From MED-G82 sp964342675 (lineage in GTDB: Bacteria > Pseudomonadota > Gammaproteobacteria > Magnimaribacterales > D2472), in the NCBI GenBank assembly GCA_964342675.1, contig CAYFFR010000015.1, positions 1-31,775 on the forward strand: a stretch of 31,775 nt of DNA. Reading direction: 5' to 3'. Made by a program: the position numbers and the translations under genes. Positions 24,919-31,775 of the stretch are shown piece after piece. The notes beneath the pieces are model-generated. The model searched no databases and was not told the origin of the DNA. It saw only the letters and a list, made by a program, of their open reading frames with translations. Numbering within the stretch: the first letter of the stretch is position 1; the number at the start of each line of letters is the position of its first letter.

Positions 24919-27882
24919 TTAGAATGATACTCTTAAATCAACGTAATAGTTTCTTCCATAATCTGAATGAGCATCTGCAAAGAAACCGTAGTATCGGTCT
25001 GCAGTAGGAGCTCTTTCATCTTCAAGGTTCTTAACAGCAAATCTAACCCTAGCCTTATGACCACTAAGATCAAAATTATATGACACAGTTAAATCCATTG
25101 TTGTCATGGCATCCACTAAATAAGGCACACCATCTTTTGTTCCTAAAGAAGTTTGTACAAAAGAACCTTTTTTCAAACCAGTTAGGCTAGCGCCCCAAGG
25201 ACCTTTATCCCAGGACAACCTAATAGAATGCTTATTATCGTAAATACCATCTTTTTCTAGAAGATCACCAAATCCTTTCAATGGGATACTTTCAGGTATT
25301 TCACCAGCATCTTTTTTAGCTTGCAATGCAGCGAATTCACCACTAGCTTTTTGCTCAAACTTATCTAGAAATGTACCAATATATCGTAAATCAAAATTAC
25401 CCATATCAGTTTCAATATCATAATAAATTCCAACATCCATTCCCTCGACAGTTCTTAGCGCCATATTGGTGTAGTTATTCTTAACATATTTAATTTCACC
25501 AAATGGGCACACTCCAGCAGCAGCAAATGCAGCAGCATCTCCTTCGTCTGCAGCTTCACGAACTACTAAAGGATCTCCAGCAAAGGTATCACAGTTATTG
25601 GTACCATTTGCAAACCTTAAGAGCATGTCATTAACGGTTTGGTTTTCTCTTCCAAATAGACCAATAGTTTTATCTTTTTCTATAGTCCATGCATCCACTG
25701 TAATAATCAAACTATCCATAGGCGTTAATACTAAACCTACTGATGTGTTATCTGATTCTTCAGCTTCAAGATTTTCAGCACCAGTGGCCATTCTTTGGAT
25801 GGTATAACGTGAATCAGAATCAATGACATTACCCACACTTTGAACAGCATTTACCTGGAATGCAGCCCGGTCATATCTCGTACCAGATCTAACAACAGTC
25901 TTTTCATTAACCTGAATAATATTTGGGGCTCTAAAAGCTGTTGAGAAAGAGCTTCTCAAAGTCATCCAATCTGCCAGTTCCCAACCAATAGCTAGTTTAC
26001 CAACAGTGGTATCTCCGAAGTCAGAGAAGTCTTCATACCTAACAGCAAGTTGAGCATTAATAGACTCAGCTAATGGTATTTCCATTTCTGCAAATAAAGA
26101 AGTTACATCTCTTGATCCTGATACGTCAGGTGTTGGAGATGAGTTAACAACATCACTAACTAGAGGGTATGTATCTCCTTCATAATCAGTATAGGTAATA
26201 GTTCCATCTAAACGAGGGTCTCTATCATCCACCACTTCTTCTTCTCTATATTCAAATCCAAGCAACAAACCAACATCTCCTGCTGGTAGGCTCATAAATT
26301 CGTTATTTGACATTTTGAAGTCAAACATATCGAGCGTACTTTCATTCTTTCTATAAACATTAATAAGTGCTCTCTCAATATTTGTTTCTCCATTATCAGC
26401 AATGAAAGGGTTATAGGCTGCAGGGGTAGAATCCCATAAAGCAGCTTTCAATAGGTTATTAGATAATCTGTTTCTTGTAACATCTCTGTGCTTAGCAACT
26501 GATGTTACATAGGCTGTCTCCCAATCCCATGCACCAGAAGACCCTCTGAAACCTTGAAGGAAACGATAAGTCTCTTTTCTGACATTTATTAACCTTTGTC
26601 TTTCCATATATCGGTAGTTATCCATATAGAGTTGTTTACCAGCAAAAATTGCTACACCGTTATATTTCATTTGATTTAACCAGTAGTTATCAGCACCGAC
26701 TCTATGTTTTGATGATGAGAAAGCATAAGAAGGATGAGCAATTCGATCACTGTCTGAATTGTAAGCTGCTATTTCAGTAAAGGCTTCTATACCATTTTCC
26801 ATTTCATGATTAATGAAAACAACCACATTGTTTCTTACGAGCTCAGATCTTCTATCGGTTGGACCCCAGAAATTACTTCTAATGGCTCCGTTTCCATCAG
26901 GAGCAATACATGTTCCATATCCTGTATCAAAATAAGGATTGCCTCTATTAGTACATCTAGAATCACCTCCAGGAAATATCTCAAATTCCCCAGCTGAATC
27001 AGTAAAGACCTTGTCGTATTCAGTTCCTGCAATGCTTGTTGCGCTGCTAACCATATCAAATTGTCCCCAATAAGAATGTGAACTAAGGTTTCTGAAAGAA
27101 GTGCTAGTTTTCCATGGAGAGTCTGGATCAACGAAAGGTCTATGATCACCAGCACCCCATCTAGGGTCTTCTTGAGCATTAATAGCTCCTCTGTCATAGT
27201 GATCTAGGAAAACACTGATGTTAGTTGCACCATCATTAATAAATGTTCCCCATTTCATATTAAAAGTATTATCTTCGGTAGCAAAATGATCATAAGCTCC
27301 AATTTTTGCTCTTACAGTTAAGCCTTCATAATCAGTTTGTAATACATTGTTTACAACTCCAGCCACGGCATCAGCACCGTAAATCGCAGAAGCACCATCA
27401 CGTAAGATCTCTAATCTATCAACTCCATATACCGGAATCAGATTCGAGTTTACTGAGACTGTTGGAACATAGTCACCACCGATTAATTCAGTTTGATAAG
27501 TTCCGTTTGTGACCAGACGTCTACCATTTAAAAGCGTTAGAGTGTTTCCAACACCTAAGTTCCTCAAGTTATAGGCTCCAACATCACCTCGGCTAGCATT
27601 TACACCACCAGAAGCATCCTCAGCTTCATTAAAGTAGTTCAAACCTTGTTCTGCAATGTTTTCTAGAAGCTCATCACCACCATCTACTCCAATAGCTTCG
27701 ATATCTTTACTCGATATAATAGATACTGGCAGGGCTCCTGTTATTTTTGCACCTTTAATTTGAGAACCAACAACTACAACTTCTTCAACATCAGATAATT
27801 TAGTTGCATCTTCCTGTGAAGATAGGTTAAACGGTACTGACAGCAATACTGCCAACGAAAAAAATGAAAAATAGTGTCTCAT
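24919..27882 (-). CDS. TonB-dependent outer-membrane receptor (TBDR3)
   Basis: TonB-dependent transporter of 987 residues. The signal peptide (about 1-22), TonB-box-like DVEEVVVVGSQI (31-42), plug (about 45-183, with TLTLLNGRR and SAIYGADAVAGVVNNVL) and barrel ending RNYYVDLRVSF are clear. ATG 27882 is preferred over 27939 because AGGGGG (27895-27890) precedes it by 7 bases and it begins a proper signal peptide. It has only four cysteines, in two close pairs. It is more distant from TBDR1 and TBDR2 than they are from each other. Upstream are an exported amidohydrolase and two metabolic genes; a terminator follows. The receptor probably imports the substrate of this block (inference); the ligand is unknown. 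Confidence 0.92.
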   Translation of the reverse strand: MRHYFSFFSLAVLLSVPFNLSSQEDATKLSDVEEVVVVGSQIKGAKITGALPVSIISSKDIEAIGVDGGDELLENIAEQGLNYFNEAEDASGGVNASRGDVGAYNLRNLGVGNTLTLLNGRRLVTNGTYQTELIGGDYVPTVSVNSNLIPVYGVDRLEILRDGASAIYGADAVAGVVNNVLQTDYEGLTVRAKIGAYDHFATEDNTFNMKWGTFINDGATNISVFLDHYDRGAINAQEDPRWGAGDHRPFVDPDSPWKTSTSFRNLSSHSYWGQFDMVSSATSIAGTEYDKVFTDSAGEFEIFPGGDSRCTNRGNPYFDTGYGTCIAPDGNGAIRSNFWGPTDRRSELVRNNVVVFINHEMENGIEAFTEIAAYNSDSDRIAHPSYAFSSSKHRVGADNYWLNQMKYNGVAIFAGKQLYMDNYRYMERQRLINVRKETYRFLQGFRGSSGAWDWETAYVTSVAKHRDVTRNRLSNNLLKAALWDSTPAAYNPFIADNGETNIERALINVYRKNESTLDMFDFKMSNNEFMSLPAGDVGLLLGFEYREEEVVDDRDPRLDGTITYTDYEGDTYPLVSDVVNSSPTPDVSGSRDVTSLFAEMEIPLAESINAQLAVRYEDFSDFGDTTVGKLAIGWELADWMTLRSSFSTAFRAPNIIQVNEKTVVRSGTRYDRAAFQVNAVQSVGNVIDSDSRYTIQRMATGAENLEAEESDNTSVGLVLTPMDSLIITVDAWTIEKDKTIGLFGRENQTVNDMLLRFANGTNNCDTFAGDPLVVREAADEGDAAAFAAAGVCPFGEIKYVKNNYTNMALRTVEGMDVGIYYDIETDMGNFDLRYIGTFLDKFEQKASGEFAALQAKKDAGEIPESIPLKGFGDLLEKDGIYDNKHSIRLSWDKGPWGASLTGLKKGSFVQTSLGTKDGVPYLVDAMTTMDLTVSYNFDLSGHKARVRFAVKNLEDERAPTADRYYGFFADAHSDYGRNYYVDLRVSF

Positions 27883-27900
27883 AGCTTTCCCCCTAATAAG

Positions 27901-27956
27901 ATTAGATTTCTGAGCCAATGTTAGCAAAAATGAGGCCATTTTGATACCTTGATACC
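27901..27956 (-). promoter_or_regulatory. TBDR3 upstream region: tandem repeat, inverted repeat and possible -10
   Basis: Plus-strand TTGATACC occurs twice in exact tandem (27941-27956). Directly beside it is an inverted repeat AAAATG (27927-27932) / CATTTT (27937-27942) around AGGC. A minus-strand -10-like TCTAAT (27906-27901) has only a poor -35. The repeats would sit over and upstream of the -35, the usual place for a regulator. The rest of the 104-base gap shows nothing else. Confidence 0.4.
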
Positions 27957-27986
27957 ATTTTTAGTTATTTCAAAAATTTAAAAGTA

Positions 27987-29426
27987 CTAATTTCTATAAT
28001 CTAAAGGTGGTTCCCGATCCCCTAATAAAGGTATGTAATTAAAATCATCACCAACTCTTTTTCTGAGTTCATTTGATGCTTGTGAAATAAGGTTGTTATT
28101 TAGATATAGTTCTACAGCTGTGTCACTAAGAACTTCAGCTGCTAGCTTTGTTCCTTTTAAGCCAATAGATGTGCTTCCTACTGCAATTGCTTGCCAGGAA
28201 TGACCCGGTGTCCCAGGAACCCAAGTTGCAATTCTCACTCCACCTGTAGGCACTGTCCAGCTTACATCTCCAACATCAGTAGATCCATAACCATGAGTTG
28301 TTTTATAAGACAGAACTTTTTCTTGATCTCCAATTTTTGCACTAGGTTTTAGGAATGTCTGATAAATTGTTTGAGCGTATTCAAGCTCCGTTTGATTGTA
28401 TTTTATGCCACCTCTTGAGACTAATTTGTTATGCATAAGTTTTTGCAATGTGTCATTAGGTAATAAAGAATAATTTCCATGCATAACCTCATAAGCCATT
28501 TGAGTGTCTGTGCCCATTGCAGCTCCTTCTGCCGCTGCTACAACACGATTAAACAACTCTTCCACCATTTGCATCTTTGGATGCCTAACATAGTAGTAAA
28601 CTTCTGAATAGTCAGGCACAACATTCGGAGCAAACCCACCTTCAGTGATCACATAATGAATTCTAGATTCTTGCGGAATATGTTCTCTCATCATGTTGAC
28701 CATCATGTTCATGGCTTCTACACCATCTAATGCAGATCTACCTTTATGAGGAGAGCCAGCAGCATGAGTAGAGATACCAGTAAATTTAAATTTTGCTGAT
28801 TTATTTGCATTAGAGGTTCTTGGTCTAGCATTATTTGAGCTACCTGGATGCCAATGGAGCATAATATCTACATCATTAAAAACTCCCTCTCTAACCATAT
28901 AGACTTTACCAGAACCGCCTTCCTCAGCAGGTGTTCCATAAAACCTTATTGTCCCAGATGTGTTTGTTTTTTCTAACCACTCTTTAATAACAACTGCAGA
29001 CCATGCTGATGCAGCCCCAAATAAATGATGTCCACATGCATGACCAGCCTTTACATCATCTCTAACTTCTCTAAAAGGTGAAGATGTTTGCATAATGCCT
29101 GGAAGAGCATCATATTCACCCATAATCCCTATTACAGGACCCCCATTATTACTAAACTCTGCAACAAAAGCTGTTGGTATATCTGCAATCCCTTTGGTTA
29201 TTTTAAATCCATTGCTTTCTAATGCTTTAATCAAGATTTTAGAGCTTTGGTATTCCTGATAACCGACTTCTGAAAGATCCCAGATATCCATAGCAATGTT
29301 TTCAAAAGTATTTTGATGTTTCTTTATCGATGCATCTATAAGTTGATTAGCACCAACACTTGAAACAAAAAATATTAAAATTAAATTAAATGATTTCCAT
29401 TGAAGGAGATTTCTTTTCCTACCCAT
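27987..29426 (-). CDS. Exported M20D-family amidohydrolase (AbgB-like)
   Basis: Zinc or manganese peptidase/amidohydrolase of the M20D group (relatives: AbgB, aminobenzoyl-glutamate hydrolase; IAA-amino-acid hydrolases). It is 479 residues long, near AbgB's length. The metal-site motifs are GHACGHH (128-134), PAEEGGSG (E168/E169) and LHWHPG (H191/H193). A dimerisation domain (about 205-320, GISTHAAGSPHKGRSALDGVE) is inserted. Unlike AbgB, an N-terminal hydrophobic segment (about 13-26, after basic MGRKR) looks like a signal peptide, placing it in the periplasm. The start overlaps the thiolase-like gene by 46 bases and is supported by GAGG (29438-29435), 8 bases upstream. The substrate is likely an N-acyl or p-aminobenzoyl-type amino acid (inference). 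Confidence 0.88.
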   Translation of the reverse strand: MGRKRNLLQWKSFNLILIFFVSSVGANQLIDASIKKHQNTFENIAMDIWDLSEVGYQEYQSSKILIKALESNGFKITKGIADIPTAFVAEFSNNGGPVIGIMGEYDALPGIMQTSSPFREVRDDVKAGHACGHHLFGAASAWSAVVIKEWLEKTNTSGTIRFYGTPAEEGGSGKVYMVREGVFNDVDIMLHWHPGSSNNARPRTSNANKSAKFKFTGISTHAAGSPHKGRSALDGVEAMNMMVNMMREHIPQESRIHYVITEGGFAPNVVPDYSEVYYYVRHPKMQMVEELFNRVVAAAEGAAMGTDTQMAYEVMHGNYSLLPNDTLQKLMHNKLVSRGGIKYNQTELEYAQTIYQTFLKPSAKIGDQEKVLSYKTTHGYGSTDVGDVSWTVPTGGVRIATWVPGTPGHSWQAIAVGSTSIGLKGTKLAAEVLSDTAVELYLNNNLISQASNELRKRVGDDFNYIPLLGDREPPLDYRN

Positions 29427-30829
29427 TCTTCTTTCCTCGCTTGATCAATTATTGTTGTATCATCAGATGTTATAACTTTTCTATGCCCAGTACCATCTTC
29501 AACATAAAATACAGCTCTTTTTTCTGTGTTTTCCTCATATAAAACTGTATAACCAATCACTATCCCAACTCCTTTTTCAATTCTAGACATTGGCACAGGA
29601 GTATCTTCTAACTGAGCTATAGAAGTAACATCATTGTGAAGGAATTTACATAATTTTTCTGATGACCACAGACAGAATGATTGTTTGGTCATCATACCAG
29701 AGACACCTGAAATGAGAGCAGTTTCATTTGGGTTATCTCTAATTTTAATTAAGCCTTGCACGGTAGCATGAATCATATAGTTGTTAAGAGGACCGCCCGC
29801 AAATGCCATGCCTCCAGTGATAGTTTTAGGCACAGATTTTGAAATATCTAATGTATTTTCAAATTGTTGAACTGCTACTGGAAAGCAACTATAAAGATCT
29901 ACAATTGAAGGTGAAATATTCAGTTCATGCATTTTTTCATTCATAAAATTTGCAGCATTTTTGAGTCCAGCTGATTCAGTTAAGTCAGGTCTTTGAATAA
30001 CAGCTATCATATGATTTGTTTCAGATGAAGCTAAAGGATATATCCTTTTATTTTTATCAATCGATAGCTTATCTGCTAATTCTTCGCTACATATGATCAT
30101 GGCCGAAGCCTGATTAACATTCCATGATGTGTTGTGGTATTTATTGTAAGGGTAAGCTATAGCCTTATTATTTTTAGAGACGTCTAAAATTTCATTTGGC
30201 GTGACTATTTTTTGTTGCCATGCATGTGGGTTATCTGATGCAATTTTACTGAACTCAGAATACATATTGGCAATATATTCATTGTGCTCTTGATGAGAAT
30301 GACCTTTTTTATTTCTCATAGCACTTTCTAAGACTGCATAATAGCCAACAGCCATTAATCCCAAAGTTTCTTGTTCTTGAGGTCCGTAGAGATCATCCTT
30401 TGCTTTGACATAATCATCTGGATTTTCTGTCAATGATGTCTCATGAAACTCTTTTCCTTCTTTTAGAGCGGCTATCATTTTTGCTCTTGATTCTCCTCCA
30501 AGAATTAAGCCAGCCCTTATTGTTCCATTCATAATCTTCTTACATGTCGAGTTAATAAGATTTTGTTGCAAGACCCCAATCTTGTTAACACTTGTTCTAG
30601 CATTTGAAAAATTATTTTTTTCAGCTATCCATTTCCCAGGATCTCTATATCGCCAAAAACCTTTAGGTATATCTATAACATCTATAAAATCGGCAATAGA
30701 TTTATTTCCACAATCTTCAATAGCCTGTAAGGCGACTTTTTCCATTAATATTAATGCTTCGTTTAATTCATCATATGGACCTTGCTCTTGGGAAATACCT
30801 AAACCAATTACTACAGGCGTGTGTTTCAT
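29381..30829 (-). CDS. Thiolase-like acyl-CoA acetyltransferase family protein
   Basis: Thiolase-superfamily protein of the SCP2-thiolase-like group often annotated acetyl-CoA acetyltransferase. It is 482 residues long. Visible are the thiolase-like fold pieces LILGGESRAK (108-117), DLYSCFPVAVQ (311-321) and GGMAFAGGPLNNYMIHA (339-355), plus a C-terminal beta-rich domain (about 405-482) that could be an OB-like extension. The canonical thiolase catalytic signatures (N-terminal nucleophilic Cys motif, GHP His, C-terminal CxGGG Cys) are absent; C315 is a candidate. It begins 6 bases after the dioxygenase stop, without Shine-Dalgarno, and its end overlaps the amidohydrolase start by 46 bases. 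Cytoplasmic; reaction not determinable, perhaps side-chain acyl-CoA cleavage. Confidence 0.75.
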   Translation of the reverse strand: MKHTPVVIGLGISQEQGPYDELNEALILMEKVALQAIEDCGNKSIADFIDVIDIPKGFWRYRDPGKWIAEKNNFSNARTSVNKIGVLQQNLINSTCKKIMNGTIRAGLILGGESRAKMIAALKEGKEFHETSLTENPDDYVKAKDDLYGPQEQETLGLMAVGYYAVLESAMRNKKGHSHQEHNEYIANMYSEFSKIASDNPHAWQQKIVTPNEILDVSKNNKAIAYPYNKYHNTSWNVNQASAMIICSEELADKLSIDKNKRIYPLASSETNHMIAVIQRPDLTESAGLKNAANFMNEKMHELNISPSIVDLYSCFPVAVQQFENTLDISKSVPKTITGGMAFAGGPLNNYMIHATVQGLIKIRDNPNETALISGVSGMMTKQSFCLWSSEKLCKFLHNDVTSIAQLEDTPVPMSRIEKGVGIVIGYTVLYEENTEKRAVFYVEDGTGHRKVITSDDTTIIDQARKEEWVGKEISFNGNHLI

Positions 30830-30835
30830 TGTTGC

Positions 30836-31681
30836 TTAGTTGCTTGGGAGGCCTGCAATTGTGATGCGATGCATTAACCTTTCATAACCATCATAACCAC
30901 CCTCAGCCATATGGATAACCGTTCTGTTATCCCACATAATTAACATATCCGGCTCCCATTTATGACGATAGATATATTTTTCTTGACCCATATGTGAGAA
31001 TAATTTGAACAATAAATCATCAGATTCAGTGGTTGGCATATTCTCAATATTTATTGTGTATACGGGATTAATAAAAAGTGTTTTTCTACCAGTTTCCTCA
31101 TGCTCCTTAACTATCGGATGTGAAAAAGTCTGATTTGCTTCATCAGATGTATGGATCTTCATAGTTCTTTTTTCTTTTTCTAAAGCATAGAACCCATCTT
31201 TTGCATAAGGTCGTTTTGCACTATGTACAGCCTTTAGATCTTTGATCTTATTTTTCATATCTGTTGATAAATCATCATACGCTTGAGCGGTGTTAGCAAA
31301 CAGAGTATCACCGCCTTGAGGGGGGATAATTTTTGAATGTAAGATAGTTCCTGATGGAGGTATTGCTTGAAATGACCAATCCGAATGCCATGCACCACCA
31401 AAAGGAGATGCTTGCTCATGTGGTTTTCTATGAAGTTTAACTATATGAGGATGTTCTGACATTGGGATCAGGAAAGGCTCATCACCATAACACCCAAAGG
31501 ATTGAGCAAAAAGCTCTAATTGTTCATGATCTAATTCCTGATTAGGAAATATTATTACTCCATATCTTATCCATGCATCCCTAATCTTATTGATAAGGTT
31601 ATTTTTAATAGGCTTTTTTAAATCTATATTTTCAACAGCCACTCCTAAATTGGCACTAGAATTGGGTTTATTGATTTTCAT
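30836..31681 (-). CDS. TauD/TfdA-family 2-oxoglutarate- and Fe(II)-dependent dioxygenase
   Basis: Cytoplasmic non-haem iron oxygenase that hydroxylates an organic substrate, often to release sulfite, phenol or another leaving group. It is 281 residues long (E. coli TauD 283). The iron facial triad is H99, D101 (WHSDWSF) and H257 (NRTVIHMA), and the 2-oxoglutarate arginine is R272 (MHRITI); positions match TauD almost one for one. The substrate could be a sulfonate, an aryloxyacid, a carnitine-like compound or another carboxylate. No sulfonate transporter is adjacent, so taurine use is not supported. It is first of the minus-strand block, with an extended -10 (TGA-TATATT) 6 bases before the ATG. 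It is divergent from tRNA-Ala. Confidence 0.88.
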   Translation of the reverse strand: MKINKPNSSANLGVAVENIDLKKPIKNNLINKIRDAWIRYGVIIFPNQELDHEQLELFAQSFGCYGDEPFLIPMSEHPHIVKLHRKPHEQASPFGGAWHSDWSFQAIPPSGTILHSKIIPPQGGDTLFANTAQAYDDLSTDMKNKIKDLKAVHSAKRPYAKDGFYALEKEKRTMKIHTSDEANQTFSHPIVKEHEETGRKTLFINPVYTINIENMPTTESDDLLFKLFSHMGQEKYIYRHKWEPDMLIMWDNRTVIHMAEGGYDGYERLMHRITIAGLPSN

Positions 31682-31687
31682 ATCTTT

Positions 31688-31696
31688 AATATATCA
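31688..31696 (-). promoter_or_regulatory. Extended -10 of the dioxygenase gene (leaderless candidate)
   Basis: On the minus strand TGA (31696-31694) is followed by TATATT (31693-31688), a TGn extended -10. Six bases then lead to the ATG at 31681. No -35 is needed for an extended -10, and none is seen. A start point 6-7 bases after the -10 would coincide with the ATG. Confidence 0.5.
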
Positions 31697-31707
31697 GATG
31701 CAGTGCA

Positions 31708-31713
31708 TATAAT
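31708..31713 (+). promoter_or_regulatory. -10 box of the tRNA-Ala promoter
   Basis: Perfect TATAAT ends 9 bases before the first tRNA base, so transcription would start about 3 bases before the mature 5' end. The -35 (around 31684-31690) is weak and shares its DNA with the divergent dioxygenase promoter. Confidence 0.6.
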
Positions 31714-31722
31714 GTTTTTTTT

Positions 31723-31775
<53 letters not shown>

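Noticed and set aside
26835..27197. 120-residue open frame on the same strand inside TBDR3, and other frames inside lon, mltD and TBDR2
   Set aside because: They overlap clearly homologous genes in another frame, have no ribosome sites and show no recognisable domains.
27941..27956. TTGATACC tandem as a CRISPR or mobile-element repeat
   Set aside because: Only two short copies with no spacers, no cas genes and no transposase nearby.
30836..31681. Calling the dioxygenase taurine dioxygenase (tauD)
   Set aside because: The fold and metal residues match, but no tauABC transporter or sulfonate gene is adjacent and the family has many substrates.

Overview
The window reads as one compact, strongly A+T-rich piece of a marine gammaproteobacterial chromosome. 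The best guess is a streamlined SAR86-like lineage. The order clpX-lon-hupB-ppiD, the pairing of gloB-mltD with rnhA-dnaQ, and a tRNA-Ala(GGC) nearly identical to the E. coli form all point to Gammaproteobacteria. Three large TonB-dependent receptors, very short intergenic gaps and many start/stop overlaps fit a streamlined ocean heterotroph. Taxonomy is inferred from gene order and style, not from a database search. No gene-free stretch exceeds about 170 bases. No insertion sequence, phage gene, CRISPR array or integrase was seen.

Layout. (1) 1-5525, plus strand: protein quality control, with the 3' part of clpX, then lon, hupB with its own promoter and terminator, and ppiD. fabI (5522-6313, minus) converges on ppiD with a 4-base overlap. 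(2) 6314-16039, plus strand: two tandem TonB-dependent receptors (TBDR1, TBDR2), each closed by a strong terminator, then an oppABC-like peptide/solute ABC transporter lacking its ATPase genes. (3) 16036-18257, minus: mltD (lytic transglycosylase) and gloB. These are divergent from rnhA-dnaQ-gltX (18268-20796, plus), a tightly overlapping housekeeping operon. (4) 20800-31681, minus: seven genes that may form a scavenging/catabolic block. In transcription order they are a TauD-type dioxygenase, a thiolase-like protein, an exported AbgB-like M20 amidohydrolase, TBDR3, an exported alpha/beta-hydrolase-like protein whose nucleophile position is Gly, a DASS/SLC13 carrier and gamma-glutamyltranspeptidase. 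(5) The window ends inside tRNA-Ala(GGC).

How the genes work together. Receptors TBDR1/TBDR2 plus OppABC would move oligopeptide-like solutes across the outer and then the inner membrane. In the minus-strand block, TBDR3 could import an amide or gamma-glutamyl-type compound. The exported amidohydrolase and GGT would trim it in the periplasm, and the DASS carrier could take up a released carboxylate. This substrate idea is inference only.

The most interesting non-coding signals are: several promoters whose -10 box lies about 5-6 nt before the ATG with no Shine-Dalgarno sequence, suggesting leaderless mRNAs (oppA, gloB, rnhA, tauD); a shared symmetric -10 element between divergent gloB and rnhA; and different repeat/palindrome elements in front of the receptor genes, including a perfect two-armed 22-bp palindrome before TBDR2.
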